This document shows positions 46,963 through 59,284 of a DNA stretch of 64,000 nt, piece after piece (the stretch's first letter is position 1; the number at the start of each line of letters is the position of its first letter). The notes beneath the pieces are model-generated. The model was not told the DNA's origin. It was given only the letters and a program-made list of their open reading frames with translations, and ran no database searches. The translations under genes were made by a program, and so were the position numbers. The stretch is from Castor canadensis (taxonomy: Eukaryota; Chordata; Mammalia; Rodentia; Castoridae), in contig NC_133394.1 in assembly GCF_047511655.1 (NCBI RefSeq), positions 108,892,343 to 108,956,342 of the forward strand, read 5' to 3'.

Positions 46963-48371
46963 AACATTCTTCACACACTGTATATGATAACTTAACATTG
47001 ATATTAAAATATAAAGAAGACAAATAAATAAATCTTCCTGGCTGCCAAGTATGTCTTTGAAGAAAAATGGAGAAAAGTAAAAAAAAAGTTATTTTGTTTT
47101 AATGGATGTGGAGTGGAGATGAAAGACTTAGGAAATGTTATGGTGAAGCTTAGAATGAAATATCTGTTGAGAAGCAGTGCAACAGTCCCCCATTTCTACA
47201 AAGGATGCCATCTCTGTGTATGCTTGAAACTGAAGAGAGTGCTAAACCTATGTAGTATGTTTGTTCTTTTTATAGATACCTATAATAAAGCTATATTTAT
47301 AATTAGTCAGAAAGAAATTAATAATGATTAATAATAGAATAATTTTAAAATGCTTTTAAAAAGTTAATTAAGTCTTCAGAAAAGTTTTTGGAACTTTCCA
47401 TTTAATATTTTTGCATTCCAGTTAACGGTGGGTAACTGAAAGCAACACTACAGATAAGGAGAGTATTTTTATATTGTACACCCTAAAAATGCTGCAAGGT
47501 TCTATAATGCCTGTGCTAGATAACTACCAACTGGAATCCCAATACTAGAGTCCAGTTAATTTTGTGAGAAGTGTATTGCTTAAGGAAAGATATTGGACAA
47601 AATCCATATACACTGTCATCTATTAAGAAAACTCATTAGGCTTATGTTAGAAGGAAAACCAATTCCATTTCACAGTGCCAGATTCTATACATACACACAC
47701 CTACAAACACAGAGTAAAACAATGTTATTACATATGTTGTTTTAGAAGTTCTTGAAGTCCAGAATGTATTTTGGAGTTTCATTTCCATTCTAAATACAAA
47801 CAAAAATATTTGATAATCTCCACATTTCCTTTTTTTCTCTAACATCTTGATGGCAGAGCATTTTCTTACTAGTCAAAATGACAATCTACCACAACAACTG
47901 AGGAGCATTCCCAGACTATTCCCCTTACAACATATTTTATCAAATGTGTGTCCAGCTCATTTATGATGGCCAAAACCCAAGAATGTTATGACTGAGTTTT
48001 CCTCTTATATTCAGAGGTTATGTACCTTGAGCTACAGGGAAATCCATGTTTTAAAAATATTTATTGATAATTACAACCTCCAGAATTAAACATGAGATAG
48101 TCTAATATTTGTAACACGAGAAAATGGTTAGAACTTTGTGATATAACAGTGCTGGAGAAGCTGTACCCTTTTGCAAACCATCCTGCTTAGTTATGGCAGC
48201 TTCTTTTGTCTAATACTGTGAACGAATGTGGAAACTATTTAAATTAATCATGAAATAAGTTATTTTCTCACAAGATTTTTTGACCCTGAATGCTTAATTT
48301 GCATTTAACCAAATGACTGTGCCCAACTGAAAGGAAGTTCAACAAAGAGAAGCAAATCAGCCACTCTCCAG
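46963..48371. other. No recognised feature
   Basis: AT-rich; frames of 67-72 codons (47113-47331, 47642-47845) not recognised. Confidence 0.4.
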
Positions 48372-48577
48372 GGACTCTGCCAGTCCTCCTAAGTACTTGA
48401 GAAGCTGAGATCTGGAGGATCAAGTTTGAGGCCAGCCCAGACCCCAGTTCTCAAGACCCCAGTTCCAAAGTAACCAGAGCAAAATGAACTGGAGGTGTGG
48501 CTCAAGAGGTAAAGCATCTGTTCTGCAAGTGCAAAGACCTGAGCTCAAGCCCTAGTCCCACCAAAAAGAACAAAAAT
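48372..48577 (+). repeat. Composite B1 + ID SINE
   Basis: 'aagtacttgagaagctgaga', 'tctggaggatcaagtttgag' and 'gccagcccagaccccagttc' (B1-like), then 'aagtaaccagagcaaaatga', then 'ggaggtgtggctcaagaggt', 'aaagcatctgttctgcaagt' and 'gagctcaagccctagtccca' (ID-like). Confidence 0.85.
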
Positions 48578-49807
48578 GGAAATTTAAGTGGATGCAGCTA
48601 CTTTCATTGGCAAGCAAGCGTGGTTAACTGAAATATAACTCAGTGGGATTTTTCTTGTGTCTTAAATCTTCCCAGTGTTGAGTAACAGGATATTCTGATT
48701 TAAGTATTTAGTGCTTTGGCCTTATCAATTGGATGGAAAAATTTGTCTACTGAGTATTCTTGAAATTACACGAGGTAAATGATCTTGTATTTCAAAGGGT
48801 GTATTAATTTACTTAATTTTCGTGGTTCATTTTCAAGGATTGGGGATAAAAACTTAATTGCACACTTGTATGGAATTCTGAAGAAAAGATGTTATATTTT
48901 AGTCCTTTAATCATATTACAAAGAGTGATGAAAAATTTTAAATGGGTAATATGTACCTTCATTTGCATAATTTTGTACTTCTATGCAATTTCATTTTGAA
49001 GATAAATCTAACAATTTTCTAGCATATTCATGTAATATCCACATAATGTAGAGTTAAGTCTAAATTCAAATACTCACTTACCATTATTCACATTGTCTAC
49101 AATGGGTCACAAAATCATTTTTATACCTTTATTAACCAAATTAAATTGCATTGTAAATCAAGGAATCAGTGAACAAAAAAAAGACAGACTTAAATCTCTG
49201 AAAACTTCTTCAACTATCAAATCAACAATACATTTGATAAGGGATATTTTTTCTCTATAGTTCTTAGACCATGTCTAATTATAAGTTTCCTTTAGTGAGA
49301 GAACATTTTCCTAAGGTACTTAATACATTAACAGAGAATAGTTATAATGCTCAGAAAACTTGAATGAAATATTACACACATTTTCTATGGATTATATAAT
49401 TGATACTGAATTCAGATAACTATTTATGATTATATATTAAACTGAAAAGCACAATTGTAGGTCATTTATACAAAATTATCTGGAGAAATTTTAAAGAAAT
49501 AAAATTGTGTACTTTTAGGTATCAAAAAATTTAATGTCAATGACTTTAAATAAAAACATGAGTGAATGCAAAAATTTATTTTAATCCATGTAAAATTAAT
49601 TCTAAAATAATTTTGAGATCAAATCTGAGTAGTAGTGGCTAAACTACATATCTTCACTAAGTGATATTATGTTTCACAACATCTATAAATTTTTTGGTCT
49701 TAGTTTCCTCATCTATGTAAGCATCTATAAAAATTTTGTTCCTCTGAATTCAATTATGATTGTGGCTTTGTTAGTGATCACCAGAGGTATGGATTTGACA
49801 ATCTCAA
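48578..49807. other. No recognised feature
   Basis: Strongly AT-rich; no repeat or frame of note. Confidence 0.4.
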
Positions 49808-50135
49808 TTTTGTTTCTTTGGTGTTCTAGGATCTGAACCCCGGGCCTCCAGCTTGTATGTAGGTACTCTAACATTTTAGCCATGCCTCCTTTTTGTTTCA
49901 GTTATTTTTAGGAAATGTCTCCTATTTTTTTTTCTGGTGGGTCTGGATCTCCATCTGATTCACCTATTTACACCTCCTGCATATCTGATATATTCTCTAT
50001 GTACCACTATGCCCAGTTTATTTGTTTAGGTGGGGTCTCCTTAACTTTGTGCTGGGACTGGCCTCCAACCACGATCTTCCAGATCTCTGTCTCCTGAGAA
50101 GCTGGGATTAGATGGGTGAGCTGATATGCAGGCCA
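49808..50135 (-). repeat. Three-part composite SINE (B1 + B1 + ID)
   Basis: From left: antisense ID unit ('aggatctgaaccccgggcct', 'actctaacattttagccatg'), a first antisense B1-like unit ('gtctggatctccatctgatt', 'ctatgtaccactatgcccag'), and a second antisense B1-like unit ('gtggggtctccttaactttg', 'gctgggactggcctccaacc', 'acgatcttccagatctctgt', 'agctgggattagatgggtga'). The 63.7-kb element appears to have the same three-part plan. Confidence 0.7.
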
Positions 50136-50199
50136 AGAAGCTCAATTATTTCAATAGAAGTCAAGCACTACATATTTCTATGACAAAATATTCCAATAA

Positions 50200-50215
50200 A
50201 ATAATAACAATACAG
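50200..50215 (+). repeat. Target-site duplication, left copy (16 bp, one mismatch)
   Basis: AATAATAACAATACAG against AATAATAACAAAACAG at 50548-50563. Confidence 0.7.
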
Positions 50216-50547
50216 TAACCTTAATGCAACAGAGGTCAATATGGGAAGGTGACCAGGAAGTGGTGAAGAGGTCAGGTAGAGATGAATCCATTTGGGTTGT
50301 AATACACTTGTGCACAGAAGCAATGCTAAGAATCTCTCTGTATAGCTATCTTTATCTCAACTAGAAAAAAATGCTTTGTTCTTCTCATTATTGCTTATGT
50401 CTTCAACAAAATTGGAGAAAAGAGCAGAACAGGTTCTGCTTAGAAGCAAGGGGGTATGGGGGAGAGGAAGGAGACAGGGGGCAGAGGGGAGAAATGGCCC
50501 AAACAATGTGTGAACATATGAATATATGACTAAAGAGAAAAAATAAT
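50216..50547 (+). mobile_element. L1 3' UTR insertion, 5'-truncated
   Basis: Contains 'agctatctttatctcaacta', 'ttattgcttatgtcttcaac', 'aggttctgcttagaagcaag', a purine/G-rich tract (50449-50490) and an A-rich end. It is intermediate in divergence between the young copies (22.4, 28.4 kb) and the old ones. The flanking duplication is A-rich and has one mismatch. Confidence 0.85.
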
Positions 50548-50563
50548 AATAATAACAAAACAG
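50548..50563 (+). repeat. Target-site duplication, right copy (16 bp, one mismatch)
   Basis: Partner of 50200-50215. Confidence 0.7.
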
Positions 50564-50579
50564 CAAAACAATATGAAAT

Positions 50580-50795
50580 AATGTTTGCTGAGGTCTTATT
50601 GGTGCCAGGAAATATTTAGGTACTTTCAATTCTGTTAACTACTACTTGTATTAATCTATATAGATACTTTATGAAATGGTAATATAATTCTCAATTTACA
50701 GATAAGGAAACTCAGATCCATAGAGTTTAGAAAACATGACCAAGTTCACTCGGTTAGTGAAAGGTTAAACCTGGATTTAAATCCAAGTAATCAAA
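50580..50795 (-). repeat. MIR
   Basis: Antisense order: 'tattggtgccaggaaatatt', 'taggtactttcaattctgtt', 'aatttacagataaggaaact', 'tagaaaacatgaccaagttc' and 'cctggatttaaatccaagt'. Confidence 0.7.
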
Positions 50796-50989
50796 CTATA
50801 AAGTCTGAAAACATATATTTCCAGTTATATAATCTATTATCAAAGATTTCAATTCAATAAGCATCAACTGACTGCAAATTATTTATAAGTGCTTACAGGA
50901 AATAAAATGACCAAATGCCATTTTAATTTTCAGACTATTATGTGAATTGATTTATGCAAATGCTAAAATTATGGCAAAAGATCTGCACT

Positions 50990-51105
50990 GAAAGGTATAA
51001 AACCTTTCTATGCCTGGTGCCATTACTTACTAGGTGGACAACTTTAGGGAGCTCATCTAACATTCCTTTTCCTCTATTTCCTCATTGTAAAATATATGCA
51101 ATACT
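50990..51105 (+). repeat. MIR
   Basis: 'ggtgccattacttactaggt', 'ggacaactttagggagctca' and 'ctatttcctcattgtaaaat' fit the forward MIR core (gccacttactagctgtgtga ... cagtttcctcatctgtaaaat). Confidence 0.6.
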
Positions 51106-53572
51106 ATATGACCTTTTATATTTACAGATATACTTTATTAAAGATTATTAAAGGAAATAATTTACTTTGTTGTGTAGGTTGAAACTCAATTATAAGTCAT
51201 TATTATTTATAAGTTTAATTAGTAATCTGCATTATTCTATAAATTGGCTTAATATGACTTTGGATTTAAATTGAGAAGGTCAGCTATACCTTAAATAGAG
51301 ATGATAGTTGTTTTCTGACCTCATTTAAAGTGAATATCTGAACTCTCTGTGATTTGTACCTTATTATACATTGAAAGAAATTAATCTCATTAGTTTATAG
51401 AGTATTTTATGATTCTTAAAATATGAGAAAATAAATTATTATAATACTTTTAGATTCAGCAAATCATCTACACATATAAACTTCTTGGTATTTATCATGT
51501 TTTCCTTCACTCTGACTCCAAGGCTTTTTGATAAATTTGAAATTAATCTTATAGGTGTTAATTTTCACAATTTAAGGGTTATATAAGCACCTGTAAGGCT
51601 TTTCTGGTATAATTCTACTGCAATGTAGGCAAGGAGTAATTTGAAAATTCATGAGGATCACTTCAAAGTAAGCTGAAAATCCCTGTACAAATGTTACACA
51701 TGACAGACTTGCAGTCAGTGTAAGACAATTGTCATGTTCTTTCTAAATCTTCCCTTTTTCATACAAAGCAGCTCAATGCCTTTCTATGAACACTCAATGT
51801 GTCCTAAATTTCAGACCTTTTCCTTCTTGGTTACTTTCTTAAAAACATGCTGTGGTATCTACAGATTTTATTTTTCATTTAAACTGTGCTATTAAAATGC
51901 TGAGCTATCTGTAAATTTCCTTGCATGTCACAAAGGTTGAATGTAAACCTATCAGAAAAAATGCTTTACATCTCACAATTCAGCAGGTACCATAGACATG
52001 AAAACTGATTATGTAAATTAGCTAAGCACACTAGGTTCCATTGGCCAAAAAAAATGGTTAGCTCATACACCAAATATAATAATATAAACCACTGCCCACA
52101 CTTCATATTCCTTCATTCATAGTGTAGTGTACTTTCACTCACAATGTAGTATACTTAAATGATACAATCCTAGTAAATAAGAATGTTTGCCTCATATTTT
52201 CACTGCTGCTCTATGGAAAAATAGCTCCATTAAATCTAGAGTGCATCTATTTGTATAAAAGTCTATGGGAAACTGAGAATATTCCCTCCACCAAAATCCA
52301 AAGTTCATATTTATTTCTAAGCATCAGCTAGATTACAGTTAGGTGACCCATTATTTGACAAACAGGATTTATCAGAGACAGAAAAGAACTTTCAGTACTA
52401 TATAAAGCATATAGTGTGATGATTCTTCTAATATTGGGGAAAATGCAATAAAAAAGTATGATGTCTTCCTACCTATAATGAGTATAAATGTACATGATCA
52501 AGTAATATAAAAAGACTTGCTAAAATGCTGGCTTACAATGGTTCTACAGTGTTCACAGACTCACCCAGTAATCATCTCTCCAGTGTCTAAACATTTAATT
52601 ACAATGAATATACTTAGCAATTAGAGGAAATCCCACATTGTATTCTGAGATCTTGACTTCTTAGAAATGTAGAGGAAAAGCAAATGTCTGGTTCTATTAA
52701 CCACACAAAGTATGAATAAAGGCAACATTTCATCATTAGGGAGAATTAAGAGTAGTTCCATCAATAAAGACCTAGAAAATGCCTGGGTAGATGTCCATAT
52801 CATATCGCCACCTCATTCACAAGTCTGGGCCCAGTAAAAAGCAGATGATCAATAAGAAATTTTTCAGTTTTCACCAATAAGCAATAACAAACAGAGCTGC
52901 TATTATAGTCATGGTATTTTTGATAGCACATATTGTTAAAGTCTTAAGTATTTTTAAAGTGCTTATTGCCTTGATAAATATTATTTTTTGCATTCCAATT
53001 AGATAAGAAAAAGTATTCTTGCATGTGAGATGGAAAATATTCACATACACTTTGCCTCAGATTTGTATTAACTCTTCTACTTTCAGTCACAACATATCCC
53101 AAAGAACTCTTGACCGCTAGAAGCTTTGCTTTATTGGAATCACTAAATGTAAACATTCAGATGAGTCTAGCAGCAGACCAAAGTATGATGAAAATAATTT
53201 AGACTGCATTGAATCTGTATGGGATGAGAACATATGAATAAGGTGCATGATTCAGTACCCATGGAGTGTTTGCTGCCATATCTTGAGCAGAAGAGTTTAT
53301 GAGCCAGTTGAAGGAGAAGAAAAAATAATCTGTGCTTGGTTTACATATAGGTTATCTCTTGTGAAAACCAAGAACAGATAGCAGCTATAATTAAAATGTA
53401 GCCTTGAAAGATGGTAGAAGGAAATGTACTCATTGGATAGAACAACAGCACGACTCTCGGTCATTTATGTTGTGTGGGAAAAGGTGGCATAAAGTGAGAA
53501 TGTGCATGGATGTTGAGACACTGAACAATGACCTGTTTATGTGTTCAGGGACCTTGAAGGAACAAGAAAAAA
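51106..53572. other. No recognised feature (2.5 kb)
   Basis: AT-rich; minus frames of 60 and 70 codons at 52621-52803 and 52944-53156 not recognised. No repeat assigned. Confidence 0.4.
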
Positions 53573-54067
53573 TGTGTTAGGTAAAATAATGTCTCCACAT
53601 CCCCAAAATATCCATGTCCTAATTCTTGGAGTTTGAGGATATATTAACTTACATGACAAAAGGAACTTCACAAATATAAGGCTAAGGAAGTTGAGATGGG
53701 GTTATTTTCCTGCATTATTTTGGAGGACCTTAACCAAGAATCCTAAAAATGGACACAATTTCTATGTTATTTTGGTGGAGAGAGTTGTGTCTATGAAAGA
53801 ATAGTTGGAGAGGTACATGCTTGCTGTTGTTGAAGGTGGAGTAAAGGACCCCAAGTCAAGGAATATGGACAACTTTTATAAGCAGAAAAATATAAGGGAA
53901 CAGTTGTTCTCTAGAGCTGCCATAAAGAAATATAGTTCTGCTGACATCTTGATGTTAGCACTGAGAGAATAGTGACTTAAAACATGCAGAACTCTAAGAG
54001 AAAATATTTATGTGATTAAAAAAAGAGTTTGTGATAATCTATGATAGCACTAATAGAAAATTAATGC
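53573..54067 (+). repeat. MLT1-type MaLR LTR
   Basis: 'aaaataatgtctccacatcc', 'aaaatatccatgtcctaatt', 'gatatattaacttacatgac', 'aaggaacttcacaaatataa', 'ggaggaccttaaccaagaat' and 'gctgacatcttgatgttagc' follow the MLT1 order (tgtccccccaaa, atgtcctaacccc, ttacatggcaaaagggactt, gacaccttgatctcag). Probable TG...CA ends at 53573 and 54067. Confidence 0.7.
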
Positions 54068-55799
54068 AACAGGAGAAAAGTCTGTGATGCAAGCATGTGT
54101 ATAGAAACATAATAGGTATGCATAATGAATTTTTATTACATATGTCAAGGCCTATTAGAAAACATGCATAACACCGAGCCACTGAATGTCATGGATCACG
54201 TGACTTGATCTGATATTAGTCAGGCTCCCTTGGTCACCATTCCAGAATTCACCTTCTATCTTCAAGAAAGGAATAGTCATGGATGCTTGCTAGCTATTTC
54301 TATATTTAAATGCCCAATCATTCAGGAAAAGAGCAATACTCAATCTGCCATGTAGAAACATTCCTCAAGTAAATCAGCCAGCACCTTTACAGCAACTTGA
54401 CCATATTTGGCTCAGCCCAACTTGGACTGCACAGTCAATTCTGTCAGGAAATCATTTTCTGAGAGAACATTCATCTTCCCTGTGGGTTACAGTCAGCAGA
54501 AGCACTGCACAGGAAATTCTAGGCATGGCAACTGCTGCAGTATAGCATATATCCAGGAAACTCACTTCACAGTGAAGATGTTATGTCACACATCTACCAT
54601 CTGCAAATAATTAGTCCCATGAAAATATGGAACATCAAAAAGGATAATTATCTTATTATTTCAGAAACAAAAATGTGAAATAATGGAATTTCATTCATGA
54701 AATTAAAGTCTATTTATTAAATCTAAGCAATCTATATGGTATAATGTCACCAATAAGAATAGGTTGAAGTCCTAGAACCAAGGTGCAGAAGCAGGTAAGG
54801 CATCACCTACTATTATCCCCAATGACCCAACTGGGGACATTTTTGTTGCTTCTTTCTAAACTCAAAGACTCTTCAAATTTGGCAGCACTTGTCAATGAAG
54901 GGAAGATAGATTCTCTTTTAAGGGAACAGAGCAATGATGCTATTGAGTTACATATTACAAGTTTAATGAGGGTTATTGGACTCCTTGTGTTCAGGGTCAA
55001 AAAGATGAGTGAAATCACTATCCTGACAAATTTAATCGACTCTTATCAGCAGAAAGAGTTAGGGCCTCAGGCTGCTAAACCCACACAAAAACCAGAGTCC
55101 TGTGAAACCCAAGTAATAAATCTGGGTGCTTCCTGATGTTATCTGATCATACTGGAACAGAACAGATATATGTAACAACGTTAAATTAGAATGTCCGTAA
55201 GAATTAAGGTTTGGTTATATTATTAGGAAAGCCACCAATATATGCTCAGGTGTCAGCTGACAGGAATGGAGATTGTCCTGCTAACCTCTCCTATGTTTTC
55301 CTTCAGGAATAGAGGTCTATGAATAGTAAGGAGGAGCTATTCTCAAGCTTGCATTTAACAGAAGATATTTTTCATGAAAACAATTAATTGGGGCAGCCAT
55401 GAAAAATGTGGAATTATGATCTCCTACTGTAGGGAGGGGAATTTTTGCATTCTGATAGCCCCAGCTTCTGTACCCTGAATCAGTCTGTGCGACTAATTCT
55501 ATCATTCTGTCACTGATGCTGTCATTTCATATGCTTCCAAAGCTTCCAGCCAGTAGCTGAGCCAACAGGGTGTTCTTTAGAGACCAAGAGCCCCTCCATC
55601 AGGTGACTTTCCCCAGAGGTTACCCATTAAGCTGACCAACACTGTGTCATAGTCCACAATTCTTGGTAACAATAAGTATGTACTTAAATTTGAATTCCAA
55701 TAATTTTAATGCCATTATCATTAGTTTTAAATTATTTTACTGGAAACATCATGGAGTTTTTTGTTTGCAAATTTAGCTTTTTGTTTGTTTGTTTTTCCT
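54068..55799. other. Unassigned stretch with a 117-codon frame
   Basis: Less AT-rich than its surroundings, with no repeat I can name. It holds one of the longest frames not explained by a repeat (54783-55136, plus), translating with blocks such as TQLGTFLLLLSKLKDS, LAALVNEGKIDSLLREQ and LTNLIDSYQQKELGPQAA. No signal peptide, motif or upstream promoter can be defended. It could be a remnant of a retroelement internal region or chance. Confidence 0.3.
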
Positions 55800-57590
55800 T
55801 TACATTTTCAGAGCAAGTTTGAATTCACAGAGAAACTTATTAGGATCCCTGGAGCTTTCTCCATTACTCTTGCATGACCTCTTCCTTATCAATGCCTTCC
55901 ACTAAAGTGATAAATTTGACACAATTGGTCTACCTACATGGATATTATCACCCAAAACCTATAGATTACCATAGGGCCATACCCATAACTGCATGTGTTA
56001 AAAAAATTGTAATGACAGGTGGCCATCAGAATTTATCATGAAGAAGAGATGCACTGCCTTACACTTCCTTTATACTAGGCCTGTCCATTGCCCCACCCCT
56101 CTAATACCTGGCAAGCACTGACCTGTTAAGTGTCACTTGTTTCAGAATCTCTTATAGTGAAGATCATTCAAAGTGTAGGCTATTCAAACTGTTTTTTTTT
56201 TCACTTGGAAATATGCGTTTAAATTTCCTCTCTGTCTTTTCTTAGCTCAGTTCCTCATTTCTCTGTAGTGTGAATAATATTCCATTGTCCAGGTGGACAA
56301 TGGTTTGTTTATTTTCCTTTAAGGTATATCTTGATTGTTTTCAAATTTTAACAATTGTGAATAAGAGTGCAATAAACATTTGCACACTACTTTTGTGAGG
56401 ACAGATTATTTCATCTGCTTTAGGTAAATAACATGGCACGTGATTGCATGATCATATGTTAAGATTATGCTTTGTTTTATGAAAAACCACCAAATATCTT
56501 CCAAAGTGGTATTTGGCATTCCCACAAAAAGTAAGAGCTCCTATTGCTCCACACCCTTGCCAGTATTTGGGTTGTCAGAGTTTTGCATTTTGGACTTTCT
56601 AATAAGTATGAAGTGATATCCTCTTGGCATTTCTCTAATGACATACGAATATGACATGGTACTTTTATTTCTTTGCCATACTGGGTATTGCACACAGGGA
56701 TTCCTGCTTGCTAGACTAGCACAAGCCATGCCCCCAGTCCTTTTGTTTTTATTTTGCATTTGACACAGTGTCTCACTAACTTTGCAGGAACTGGCGTTGA
56801 ACTGGCAATCCTCTTGAGGCTGCCTCCTGAGTATCTGGGATTACAGTCATGCACCGCTATGTACAGCTGGAATATCCTTCATACACTTATTTGCCAGATG
56901 TGCATCTCTTTTGAGAAAAGAATTTTAAGGTCTGTGGCACAGTTTTTACCAATTTTTTGTTTTTCCTATTACTGAGTTTTTAAAGTTCTTTGTATATTTT
57001 ATGAATCAGTCATTTAATAGATAATTCTTTCACAAATGTTTTCTCCTACTTAGTCATTTCTTTTCTTATTCCCTTGACAATGTCTTTTGTAGAAAGAATT
57101 TATTAATTTTAACAAAGTCCAGCTTATCAATTTTTTTATGTTTTTGGATTATGCCTTTGGTGTCATAAGTAGGGCATCTAAAGTTCTCCCTCAGCTACCT
57201 TCTATGAGTTTTACACCTCTGAGTTTTAAATTTATGTCTAGCATGACTGCAAAGTCTCAGGTTATTTTTGTGGTCCTGGAAATTTCATTAAAATCACATC
57301 TTTTCACCCTCAAGATATTCCATCAGATAATATGTGATAGTATTACTCTTTGTTAATGTCTAACATTTTATGGTGTTTATATGTATTTTTCTATCACCTA
57401 TATCAATTCTTTCTTGGCTTCCTCTTCTCTTCTGAGCTCCCTATAGATCTTTTACTTGTTTCCATTGTAACCACTTAGAAGAAGACATACATCTGGACAG
57501 ATAATTAGGAGAAAGTCTCTTAATTTCATCCCTTTACAATTTTATATACTGTGTTGTAATTTAGAGTTCCAGTGTTCAGAAATATTAGAC
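55800..57590 (-). repeat. Old L1 (L1M-type) 3' region, split by a SINE
   Basis: The plus strand follows the antisense of an old L1: 'attatcacccaaaacctata' (3' UTR, near 55947), 'gtgaataatattccattgtc', 'aacaattgtgaataagagtg' and 'ccacacccttgccagtattt'. After the SINE it continues with 'cttatttgccagatgtgcat', 'tgagtttttaaagttctttg', 'tagaaagaatttattaattt' and 'gcctttggtgtcataagta'. Frames are lost. The two halves are colinear on either side of 56665-56872. Confidence 0.75.
56665..56872 (-). repeat. Composite B1 + ID SINE inserted in L1
   Basis: 'ttgccatactgggtattgca', 'ttgctagactagcacaagcc' and 'atgcccccagtccttttgtt' (antisense ID-like), then 'gacacagtgtctcactaact', 'ttgaactggcaatcctcttg' and 'gtatctgggattacagtcat' (antisense B1). 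It splits one L1 into two colinear parts and so is younger than it. Confidence 0.75.
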
Positions 57591-58394
57591 ACATGGTGAT
57601 ATGTTGTATGTATTTAAGCTATAAATTCTGAGATGTTCCAGTGAATAGACAAGCTAAATTTCAGAGATAAAAAAAGCCTCTACATTTGTATGTTCCTTCT
57701 GAGTTTATAACAAGGTTGCTCATAAATCATTCCATTGTGATCATTTATATAAAGATATTCATTTCCTTCAGTCTCTTTCTCTAGATGACTAAATAAGTGT
57801 GAGCTTTTTAACCAGTGCTAAGGGGGTATTCTAGATCTATCCAATCTACCCCAAAGCTACATTTCAAGCATTCTCTTAGGAAAGTTGCCTTGCTGCAAAT
57901 ATCTAAAACTAATTTCAAGTGCTCCTTCATTGCAGAATGTTTTAATAATTCATTGTTTTTTCCATTGGTCACTGTCCTTTGCTTGACCCTATATAAAAAA
58001 CTGTATCTGCTTTCTGCTGAAAAAGGAATTAAAAAGAAAAACATCAAAGCCATTGCAAGGGGCTTGTTTTTCACACTCATGTTTGAGACAATATCACATC
58101 TTCTCCATCACCTCAGAGACATGTGTAAGCCTATCTGAATGGCAGTAGTTAGTTCAATTATGCTTCAAAATCTGGGCCAGAACCATGTAAAATAAGGTAG
58201 ACCAGGTTTTTGTATAATAAGTAATATATTTTATGAGAGCCTAGTATTCGATTGATAATATATTAAATTAATGTGCTACTTTCTAAATTGCTACTCAAAA
58301 ATATGAAAGCAGAATCTCTAAGTTAACATCATTGTACTGGTGAGATGCCATGTTTGTTCAATTTAGTCTTCTTCATTTTTACCCCAAATCTACT
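57591..58394. other. No recognised feature
   Basis: Overlapping opposite frames of 90 and 107 codons at 57808-58138 without recognised homology. No repeat assigned. Confidence 0.35.
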
Positions 58395-58757
58395 TTCTTC
58401 ATATCATATTGGGATTTGGAACTGGAACATTTAACCTCATCGTGATGATCGCTAGAGCCGTTCATCAGCATTTCTGCTTCTCCACTCCTAGGCACACGAT
58501 TGTTCCTCGTATCATGAGGAGTGGCCCTGACATGCATGTTTCCAGGAGGACTCTTTAAAAATTGGTGGCACGTACTTAGCACAGTTCCTTTCTTTTGGTG
58601 CCAGCCCACATCCCTCAGAGTAAAGACTGAGATTTTGTGTGAGGATATTATGAAAGTTAGGTAATTTGAGGAAAAAAGAAACCTTATTATTTTAAGCCAC
58701 AAATATTTGTGGGTTGTTTATTACAGTTCCATAATCAAATTTTCTTGACTGACACAT
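58395..58757 (+). repeat. MaLR/MLT-like LTR, tentative
   Basis: The 3' part 'ttattattttaagccacaaa', 'tatttgtgggttgtttatta' and 'cagttccataatc...gactgacaca' follows the common LTR ending 'taagccactgagattttggggttgtttgttac'. The 5' part is not assigned. Confidence 0.4.
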
Positions 58758-58789
58758 TCACGTAAATGAAAATTAATCATCTAACTCAA

Positions 58790-59275
58790 GGTGGGTGTGA
58801 GGCTGTAGGTTGACCAGTGGCCTTGCAAAGATATCAGGACCTAAGCCCCAAACCTATAAATGTTATATTACAAGGGAAAGGGCATCTCCTGAGATGCAGA
58901 GATTATCCTGGATTATTCAGAAGTGCTCCAAATGCAACTACAAGTATTCTGATAAGAGAATTATGGAAGGATGTTTTACACAGTCCACAGAGAAGTGAAC
59001 TCAATATGAACATGCAGCAGAGAAAGATTGAAGACACTGGCCTTGAAGCCTAAAATGATGCAGTTGCAATCCAAGGAATGCTGGAAGACAGAAGAAGCAA
59101 CAAAGTGATTGTACTCTGTAATGTCTGGAATGCATGTGGCTCTACTGACACCTTGATTTCAGCTAAGTGCTTTCGGTATAGAACTTCTGGCCTCCAGAAG
59201 TACAAAAGAATAATTTTTTGTTCTAAGCCACCAAGGTTTTGGTAATTATTTAGAGCAGCTTTAAGAACTAATGGG
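58790..59275 (+). repeat. MLT1-type MaLR LTR
   Basis: 'cctgagatgcagagattatc', 'ctggattattcagaagtgct', 'gctctactgacaccttgatt', 'cttctggcctccagaagtac' and 'gttctaagccaccaaggttt' are in MLT1 order. The LTR ends near 'aagaactaatgggg'. Confidence 0.75.
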
Positions 59276-59284
59276 GGTTTTCAT

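Noticed and set aside
57815..58138. 107-codon plus-strand frame
   Set aside because: Overlaps an opposite frame of 90 codons; no recognised homology and no supporting context.
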